From Omnitrophica WOR_2 bacterium RIFCSPHIGHO2_02_FULL_52_10 (lineage in GTDB: Bacteria; Omnitrophota; Gorgyraeia; Zapsychrales; Zapsychraceae): a stretch of 5,157 nt of DNA. The notes under the pieces are model-generated. The model did no database searches, had not been told where the DNA came from, and was given only the letters and a program-made list of their open reading frames with translations. The DNA lies in the NCBI GenBank assembly GCA_001805655.1, contig MHGR01000089.1, positions 4,337 to 9,493 of the forward strand, written 5' to 3'. Shown one piece after another: positions 3,001-5,157 of this stretch (positions within the stretch are counted from its first letter, which is position 1; every line of letters starts with the position of its first letter). Position numbers and translations under genes: made by a program.

Positions 3001-5156
3001 CTTCGCGTCTTGGGATACCGTGCCAGAAATTCCAAAATGAGGATGAGGCCGGCGCCCGGGCTGTCGGCATGGAACCCGAAAATCATCAGCTCTCCGCGCA
3101 GCCTCGAGTAATCATAGACGATCGTCCTGTACTGCTCCTTGTTCCCTTCCTGGTATGAGAGGTAAGGTAGTATCTTTTTCATTTCGATACCAAAGAGCCC
3201 CCTGTGCCCTTGCTCCCACAGCATCCGGCCCTCTATAAACACGCCGCGCGGCCGTCTCTCCTGGAGCCGATGCAATAGGCGCGTGAAATTCGGCGCCGCG
3301 GGTGAAACGGGAGAGGACGACTGCGGCCACTGGCAGCGCTCGGCGCCCGCGGAGAACCCACGTAAACTTCCGAAGTTGATGTTGGTAGAGGTGACCGGCG
3401 ATGAGCTCCCCTTGCGCCGGGACGATGGGCTGTCCGTTGTTGCTTTCGACTTCTTGTCACGCCGCTTGAGGGCTGCGGTCACGAGATCGCGCACCGCCCC
3501 GACGGCGCGCGGCGAAGGCCCGCGCATCTTCTTCAACACAAACTGATAGTAGAAACGCATATAGAGCCGGTGCAGCCAACCACCCGCATTCATTAGAGCG
3601 CCCTTCGGGATCCGGCCAAGATGCAACTGTTGCTTGTGCTCTCGGGCGTGCTTCTCCAGCAGCGCGTCCATCAGCGCGGCGTAGAACGTCTTCTCCAGTG
3701 GCGCCGGCACCTCGCTCCAGGAAAATTTCTCCGCTTCGAAGTACTTGCCGATGAGCTGATTGATCCGTTCGCGAGCTGACGACTGACGGCTGCTTGCCCT
3801 GAGCCGGGTCGAAGGGACGGCTGACGGCTTCTTAGGAACCACCGGTGAGGAAGCGCCGCCCTCATCACCCGGCGGGGCGCGCGGCTCCTGGATAGCGTCG
3901 TCCGGCTGGGCGGGACGGGAATCCTTTTTCCCGGGCGCTCTAAGGACGGGCTCATTTCCGTTATTACCCAACCATCGCCGCTCGATGGTCAAGAACCAGT
4001 CGAGACTCAACCCGCCCAGAACAAGGGATACGATCCATGTCCGCAACGGCCGCGCCCCGATAGTGATCCATCCGGCGAACGCGAACAGCTCGACCGCGGC
4101 CATGCCGGCAAGCAAACCGACGCCTGAAAGCAGAAATATCCACGACAACCAGGCGAAGAACCGTGCGCGCCGGCCGGCGTGACGCTCAACCATCGCCTCC
4201 TTCAGCCGTTCCATCCGCGGGAACAACGCCTTCAACAATAGATCTTTGACTCCAAACCACAGCAGCCCGATCCCCGCCGCCGCCAACATCGCCAACACCA
4301 CACCCCCTACGGCAACACCCGGTGTTGCCGTAGGTGTCCCCACAACCGCGTCATCGGCGATGGCGGGCACCGCATGCAGTACCTCGGGCAGGAGCATCCC
4401 CGCGCCCAGGATTCCTCCGATGCGCAGCAACATAGGCAGCAGCACCGGGAGCCACCAAAGCTGTATTGTCGACTTCCCCGGGATCACCGAAAACGGCGAT
4501 AACACTTCCACCGCACCGGCGTCGGCTATTCGCGAGATGATGCCCCTGCCGAATTGATCCGGATTTGTTTTGTCATTCAGGAGCACTCCGGCGATACGCA
4601 GCGACACCCTGCCGTAGAATCCGGCAGCCCACCGCATTTGGTTATAATCGGCCAGTATTTCCAGTAATATCTTTAATGGCTCGCTGGAGAACATCGCATC
4701 ATCCCTCTGCAGCGAGGCCTGCGCCTCGTCGATCACCATGCCCGCCATATAAAGCATTTGGCTGTACAGGTCATTGCGCTGACCGAACCGCTTAAGATCA
4801 TCCAGCCCAAAGTGTAAAACAGATTGGGACATAAGGAAGGTCAAACCACTCTTGAAATCCCGTTTATGGTCATCGTGGACGGGGCTGGAGCTAGGGGTCT
4901 GTCCCTTTTTACCAAGCCTTTGAAGAAGATCTCTTTGGGAACTTCCGTTTTCCACCGGCGAGGAGGCGCCGTTCTTTGGCGCTGACGGCCTCTTTTTCTC
5001 TTTCGGCAAAACGGTCTTGCTTGCCTTCGATGCCTCATCATATCTTGTACGGGCTTTTTTCAGGAGACCGTATACAACATTCTCAGCAGCTATCGAAGGT
5101 CTGGGATGTTTCTCTGACTTAAACCGGCCGTGAAAATGCCAGTATAACTTGTTCAA
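3..5156 (-). CDS. Giant multi-domain protein, internal fragment (partial at both ends)
   Basis: One minus-strand frame has 1,718 consecutive sense codons; neither the start nor the stop lies in the window. Modules in order: charged N-side stretch (residues 1-64), a module with hydrophobic segments (94-435), a basic helical module (440-584), an unrecognised alpha/beta module (618-787), a PLP-dependent enzyme domain (about 839-1215), then low-similarity sequence antisense to two plus-strand operons (1225-1718). Ten S-S-P-V motifs mark most joints, at residues 65, 90, 436, 585, 614, 788, 812, 1221, 1420 and 1625. Codon use and protein-like composition are convincing to about residue 1224; beyond that the frame is open, but the peptide looks like reverse-complement translation of hicBA and the protease operon. 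Family knowledge: Omnitrophota encode giant ORFs of thousands of residues. Overall function is unknown. Confidence is about 0.9 for 1485-5156 and about 0.5 for the left part. Confidence 0.8.
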   Translation of the reverse strand, partial: MNKLYWHFHGRFKSEKHPRPSIAAENVVYGLLKKARTRYDEASKASKTVLPKEKKRPSAPKNGASSPVENGSSQRDLLQRLGKKGQTPSSSPVHDDHKRDFKSGLTFLMSQSVLHFGLDDLKRFGQRNDLYSQMLYMAGMVIDEAQASLQRDDAMFSSEPLKILLEILADYNQMRWAAGFYGRVSLRIAGVLLNDKTNPDQFGRGIISRIADAGAVEVLSPFSVIPGKSTIQLWWLPVLLPMLLRIGGILGAGMLLPEVLHAVPAIADDAVVGTPTATPGVAVGGVVLAMLAAAGIGLLWFGVKDLLLKALFPRMERLKEAMVERHAGRRARFFAWLSWIFLLSGVGLLAGMAAVELFAFAGWITIGARPLRTWIVSLVLGGLSLDWFLTIERRWLGNNGNEPVLRAPGKKDSRPAQPDDAIQEPRAPPGDEGGASSPVVPKKPSAVPSTRLRASSRQSSARERINQLIGKYFEAEKFSWSEVPAPLEKTFYAALMDALLEKHAREHKQQLHLGRIPKGALMNAGGWLHRLYMRFYYQFVLKKMRGPSPRAVGAVRDLVTAALKRRDKKSKATTDSPSSRRKGSSSPVTSTNINFGSLRGFSAGAERCQWPQSSSPVSPAAPNFTRLLHRLQERRPRGVFIEGRMLWEQGHRGLFGIEMKKILPYLSYQEGNKEQYRTIVYDYSRLRGELMIFGFHADSPGAGLILILEFLARYPKTRRVWTPDIYQRHWVGRWIDAGLLRETFAVRGHRFHVHHRRLATIISDSRTLAGPGNWGHSSSAASRQTSSSSPVNRGLSPNTKSSATLGVAGRASSPVGNDRDSQERRAHESAVASRRAAGVTPGHIRLMERFQREYGTVPKPTPLREIDELNHYVSELINRPVRIFLKDESVNPTGSFKDRATGGLLRKVKERLPLFAMDRSMYMIVKVVSTGNHGEAVAAAVQALIRNHPQLEGRLRAEITMPAGSAENKKAKIRKRGGIVRDRFNGDPIRDYWHGVQVVNAELQADPIHRITVPHGDADVVAGYSVMVREALPQMRTLGMSPHVLTVSAGSGGMLSGWLQARVYDRNIKVYGISAAPADMLLRSVEEGSLVAESVAASEEIVVDGNVATPNPFTLARVNELASGILRRTDEDALYGTALLEHSGFAGAEGTTGLQVAAVILNEEVREAAPARDPLVVVMPITSRNRSERTDIKVKRLIGNPHLIFGYFGMMNRAGAGNAGSSPVGEKLFGGDELFPGQFNIIKNRFDKASAQVFASVEGDDSRAAVRVAKKDMASFLPYGLKPKFVKYADDNGGLQGGEAHYTEISWRPTNVRLDGRSTSRHNRMASLVLSRREDRFLAWVWQPFKAGTVAISMPSSSRSMSTVNSRFGFIADLLDIRNITIRPRESQGKAVHFAQDGKRSRAFSSPLGTARRTEKIWSSSPVGLPSHNSQVTRSQGENPLIIDHRLSAVLSVSSLRGILLLLIRLEGDSLFALVETDYKAVKDMFLAKKIEIRAEMGREADRGSKSVGSDLDRDVMNVNRDKTTVADHRIGDLALGVIYPQIRSNGGQEYRNAGSAVNISFRLQRAMRSVERYFNDRIELPFIGFIREVDLLFHRIWKNSSGLGTGKESGVILGYFRRAWFTASSPVNISPLLITILRRGYRFINFVKLRRTNSSLSNIFNFMPSPFLSNYLSIVFFHNTVKKQGSVSPSTRSARSGRTLSEAEGLRASGARSRTTS
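32..91. repeat. Dispersed CCTGAGC/GTCGAAGG repeat with hairpin
   Basis: It starts with a perfect 8-base hairpin stem (CCCTGAGC at 32-39, GCTCAGGG at 51-58). A second CCTGAGC arm follows, ending in GTCGAAGG at 82-89, closed by GTCCT/AGGAC (62-66, 87-91). Such elements are scattered through many environmental genomes. A compact copy lies at 3797-3816. Just downstream is the DUF5678 promoter. The giant frame reads through it as a Ser/Arg-rich stretch. Confidence 0.65.
109..137 (+). promoter_or_regulatory. Sigma-70-type promoter of the DUF5678-protease operon
   Basis: A perfect -35 box TTGACA (109-114), a 17-base spacer and a -10 box TATACT (132-137) that differs from consensus at one position. 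The AT-rich leader runs to the ribosome site at 154-160. Transcription would begin near 143-145. Confidence 0.75.
154..160 (+). promoter_or_regulatory. Ribosome binding site of the DUF5678 gene
   Basis: AAGGGAG with a five-base gap to the ATG at 166; it decides the start of the operon's first gene. Confidence 0.65.
166..375 (+). CDS. DUF5678 domain protein
   Basis: A 69-residue protein resembling the DUF5678 family by its pattern: a residue run ending in K-R-Y-P, then a strand with I-V-I-S-N-G-E-I-F, a G-E-D-A turn, a helix and a Pro-rich end. The biochemical role of the family is unknown. It is preceded by a good promoter (109-137) and the ribosome site AAGGGAG at 154-160, five bases before ATG, which settles the start. 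Its stop overlaps the start of the downstream retropepsin-like gene by four bases (ATGA), so the two are almost certainly co-translated. From recall, DUF5678 genes are often paired with retropepsin-like genes in environmental bacteria, which suggests a functional unit. It lies antisense to the giant minus-strand frame. Confidence 0.82.
   Translation: MKLKILDNDEFVRRNFTKLIKRYPRRRIVISNGEIFTGEDAVNQARLKYPRITPLSFPVPSPEEFFHIL
372..770 (+). CDS. Retropepsin-like aspartic protease
   Basis: A 132-residue single-domain clan AA aspartic protease. The catalytic motif is D38-S39-G40 in a strand context (A-Y-V-D-S-G-A-S), and the second hallmark, a hydrophobic N-L-L-G, is at 105-108, followed by F-D-R-F near the end as in retropepsins. 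Proteases of this size supply one aspartate each and act as homodimers. There is no signal peptide, so it is probably cytoplasmic. The start overlaps the stop of the DUF5678 gene and has only a weak GGAAG far upstream (351-355), so translational coupling is likely. The substrate is unknown; processing or activation by its DUF5678 partner is a guess. Its codons share triplet boundaries with the giant minus frame, and none of its 18 Leu/Ser codons is TTA, CTA or TCA. Confidence 0.87.
   Translation: MKKKVDLPYKTYKGQFYPIIKVTLNGPHGPLETEAYVDSGASISIFLATIASDLGIDYSKGKITYTMVGDGSFIPVYIHNITIQIGPYAFRASIGFSPHLGADFNLLGQKHIFDRFIVSFDKRKKTVSFQPY
856..881. repeat. Short tandem heptamer repeat
   Basis: Three heptamers, CTTGTGA, CTTGTGA and ATTGTGA (856-876), followed by a partial CTTGG. 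The period is not a multiple of three, which fits intergenic slippage, yet the giant frame stays open across it. Confidence 0.55.
886..899 (-). repeat. SSPV joint repeat, left copy flanking hicBA
   Basis: CCCACCGGCGAGCT, identical over 14 bases to 1483-1496. On the minus strand it encodes S-S-P-V (888-899) in the giant frame. Together the two copies bracket the hicBA cassette. Confidence 0.8.
993..1021 (+). promoter_or_regulatory. Sigma-70-type promoter of hicBA
   Basis: A -35 box TTGACT (993-998), a 17-base spacer and a -10 box TAATAT (1016-1021). The expected start, near 1027-1029, would leave a short leader that carries the strong AAGGAGG ribosome site. Autoregulation by HicB or HicA-HicB is usual in the family, but no clear operator palindrome is visible here. 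Confidence 0.65.
1032..1038 (+). promoter_or_regulatory. Ribosome binding site of hicB
   Basis: AAGGAGG, a near-perfect anti-16S match, six bases before the ATG at 1045. It fixes the hicB start and indicates strong antitoxin translation relative to coupled hicA. Confidence 0.85.
1045..1254 (+). CDS. hicB: HicB-family antitoxin (type II toxin-antitoxin)
   Basis: A 69-residue protein with the typical HicB degraded RNase H-like core: I-E-R-D-E-D-G, then A-T-V-P-A-L-K-G-C-H-T-Q and the helix L-L-E-R-T-K-E-A-I near the middle. It should bind and neutralise HicA. It is the short form: after the core it ends in F-V-G-L-Q-E-I-S-V and lacks an added ribbon-helix-helix or HTH domain, so direct operator binding is uncertain. 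The start is fixed by a near-perfect ribosome site AAGGAGG (1032-1038), six bases upstream, and by a promoter at 993-1021. The stop overlaps the hicA start by one base. The antitoxin-first order is common for hicBA. Confidence 0.93.
   Translation: MKPKREFTVLIERDEDGMLIATVPALKGCHTQAKNLSSLLERTKEAILLCLEVERPSNLTFVGLQEISV
1254..1475 (+). CDS. hicA: HicA-family mRNA interferase toxin
   Basis: A 73-residue protein with the double-stranded-RNA-binding-like HicA fold. It has the helix V-V-I-R-I-L-N-K-L-G-F and the catalytic motif K-G-S-H29 followed by strand I-F-F-R-H-P-D-G, then V-P-F-H and the helix G-L-I-K-S-I-L-N-D-I. HicA toxins cleave mRNA and tmRNA when free of HicB. The ATG at 1254 shares its A with the hicB stop (TAATG), giving tight coupling; a weak AGGA lies at 1238-1241. 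An in-frame ATG at 1128 would add 42 residues that overlap hicB and look unlike HicA, so it was rejected. All key residues are intact. Its codons share triplet boundaries with the giant minus frame, and its 12 Leu/Ser codons avoid TTA, CTA and TCA. Confidence 0.94.
   Translation: MRLTPLKPAVVIRILNKLGFKAIRQKGSHIFFRHPDGRSTVVPFHRGEDLSRGLIKSILNDIELTWEEFIAAK
1483..1496 (-). repeat. SSPV joint repeat, right copy flanking hicBA
   Basis: Perfect direct copy of 886-899, only eight bases past the hicA stop. It encodes S-S-P-V (1485-1496) at the C-terminal edge of the PLP domain. The offset from the other copy is 597 bases, exactly 199 codons. Confidence 0.82.
1512..2642 (-). other. PLP-dependent fold-type-II enzyme domain (threonine dehydratase/threonine synthase-like)
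   Basis: Residues about 839-1215 of the giant frame form a complete domain of the tryptophan-synthase-beta superfamily. Lys897 in N-P-T-G-S-F-K-D-R is the expected Schiff-base lysine. S-T-G-N-H-G-E-A at 929-936 is the conserved loop whose Asn contacts the cofactor. S-A-G-S-G-G-M-L at 1048-1055 corresponds to the glycine-rich phosphate-binding loop, and T1182/S1183 after a run of valines is a candidate for the pyridine-nitrogen contact. The length, about 375 residues, is normal for the superfamily, and all key residues are present, so catalytic activity on an amino acid is plausible. No ACT domain is visible. The substrate cannot be told from sequence; threonine or serine deamination is the nearest family expectation. 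It is unusual for such a soluble metabolic enzyme to be embedded in a giant protein. Confidence 0.88.
2711..2726 (-). repeat. SSPV joint repeat, GAGGAGGC type
   Basis: CCACCGGCGAGGAGGC, identical over 16 bases to 4952-4967. It encodes A-S-S-P-V on the minus strand just upstream of the PLP domain. Confidence 0.8.
2762..2782 (-). repeat. REP-like element (AGGGGTCTGTCCCC) read in frame
   Basis: The minus strand carries AGGGGTCTGTCCCCTAATAC (the core is an imperfect palindrome). It matches the plus-strand element at 4892-4912 at 18 of about 21 positions, so the pair is inverted. Elements with this core resemble REP sequences mobilised by RAYT (TnpA-REP) transposases; no transposase is in the window. 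It is translated within the giant frame next to the SSPV at 2784-2795. Confidence 0.6.
2796..3305 (-). other. Unrecognised alpha/beta module of the giant protein
   Basis: Residues 618-787 sit between SSPV motifs at 3306-3317 and 2784-2795. The core, about residues 635-765, alternates predicted strands and helices: a strand near 692 (E-L-M-I-F-G-F-H-A-D), a helix near 700-713 (G-A-G-L-I-L-I-L-E-F-L), a second strand near 719 and a basic His/Arg-rich end (residues 748-758). The order is loosely like the C-terminal half of a GNAT acetyltransferase, but I see no clear acetyl-CoA-binding signature, so this is only a suggestion. It could be a lineage-specific domain. Confidence 0.45.
3405..3839 (-). 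other. Basic helical module of the giant protein, function unknown
   Basis: Residues 440-584 lie between two SSPV motifs. The first part, encoded over 3774-3830, is low-complexity Ser/Arg-rich sequence produced by a dispersed repeat read in frame. Residues 459-570 look folded and mostly helical, with many Lys, Arg, His and aromatic residues (for example G-G-W-L-H-R-L-Y-M-R-F-Y-Y-Q near 525-538). The end is strongly basic (K-R-R-D-K-K-S-K near 564-571). I do not recognise a family. Nothing points to catalysis. Confidence 0.5.
3797..3816. repeat. Compact copy of the CCTGAGC/GTCGAAGG repeat inside the giant frame
   Basis: CCCTGAGCCGGGTCGAAGGG shares both ends with the element at 32-91 but lacks the middle. 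It is flanked by two copies of CTGACGGCT (3783-3791 and 3821-3829). It encodes V-P-S-T-R-L-R-A on the minus strand; the copy at 32-91 likewise encodes P-S-T-R, so both are in the same frame. Confidence 0.6.
3987..4460 (-). other. Membrane-spanning region of the giant protein
   Basis: Residues 233-390 of the giant frame hold four or five hydrophobic stretches: 233-256 (begins L-W-W-L-P-V-L-L-P-M), 281-303, 333-351, 352-368 and 373-390. They are separated by basic, amphipathic loops such as the one around residues 308-332, which is rich in Arg and Lys. This predicts an integral membrane module bounded by SSPV motifs at 4878-4889 and 3840-3851. Ahead of the membrane part (residues about 98-225) is a soluble, helix-rich segment that I do not recognise. 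The function is not assigned. It implies that this part of the giant protein is anchored in a membrane. Confidence 0.7.
4306..4334. repeat. Perfect 14-base inverted repeat with one-base spacer
   Basis: CCTACGGCAACACC (4306-4319), one C, then its exact reverse complement (4321-4334). It lies in the giant frame in a T-P-T-A-T-P-G linker between the first two hydrophobic segments. A one-base loop suggests a cruciform or a protein-binding dyad rather than an RNA terminator; there is no T tract. Confidence 0.7.
4892..4912 (+). repeat. REP-like element, inverted partner of the one near 2762
   Basis: AGGGGTCTGTCCCTTTTTAC has the same core as the element near 2762 in opposite orientation. It is read through by the giant frame (K-K-G-Q-T-P) immediately before the SSPV at 4878-4889, so both copies adjoin a joint motif. 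Confidence 0.6.
4952..4967 (-). repeat. SSPV joint repeat, GAGGAGGC type
   Basis: Identical to 2711-2726 over 16 bases. It encodes A-S-S-P-V at residues 64-68, at the end of the charged N-side stretch. A diverged relative (CCACCGGTGAGGA) is at 3839-3851. Confidence 0.8.
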
Positions 5157-5157
5157 C

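Noticed and set aside
2203..4795. Other plus-strand open frames of 60-120 codons
   Set aside because: All are opposite the giant minus frame, lack ribosome sites and show no recognisable domain.
1220..5041. Minus-strand short frames in other registers (for example 2783-3070, 3671-3955)
   Set aside because: They are rich in Arg, Pro and Ser, typical of shadows in GC-rich DNA, and conflict with the long frame.

Overview
The window is accessory DNA with a striking organisation. Read in one frame on the minus strand (codons from 5156 down to 3), all 1,718 codons are sense, so the whole window sits inside one giant open reading frame that is open at both ends. I checked every line of the sequence for TTA, CTA or TCA on the plus strand in this register and found none. 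The peptide motif S-S-P-V occurs ten times in this frame and splits it into modules. Such giant multi-domain genes with short Ser/Pro-rich joints, together with DUF5678/retropepsin pairs and hicBA, fit a Candidatus Omnitrophota (Omnitrophica)-type genome. That placement rests on recalled family knowledge and is inference, not a database result.

Layout, high to low coordinates on the minus strand: a charged N-side stretch (about 4965-5156); a module with four or five hydrophobic segments (3852-4877); a short helical, basic module of unknown function (3405-3839); an unrecognised alpha/beta module (2796-3305); and a full-length fold-type-II PLP-dependent enzyme domain of the threonine dehydratase/threonine synthase group (about 1512-2642, Schiff-base lysine in N-P-T-G-S-F-K-D-R). 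SSPV motifs lie at each boundary. REP-like inverted repeats and a dispersed CCTGAGC/GTCGAAGG repeat are read through in frame.

The left 1.5 kb carries two compact plus-strand operons, each with a consensus-like promoter with a 17-base spacer. One is a DUF5678 protein plus a retropepsin-like aspartic protease (166-770). The other is a hicB-hicA toxin-antitoxin pair (1045-1475). Both lie antisense to the giant frame, which stays open through them. The hicBA cassette is bracketed by a perfect 14-base direct repeat that also encodes the SSPV joint. The two repeat copies are 597 bases (199 codons) apart, so gain or loss of the cassette by recombination between them would leave the giant frame intact.

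The minus-strand coding call is strong from about 1,480 to the right end. From 1,480 to the left end it rests on the open frame and two more SSPV motifs, and could instead be non-translated antisense. Start and stop of the giant gene are outside the window.
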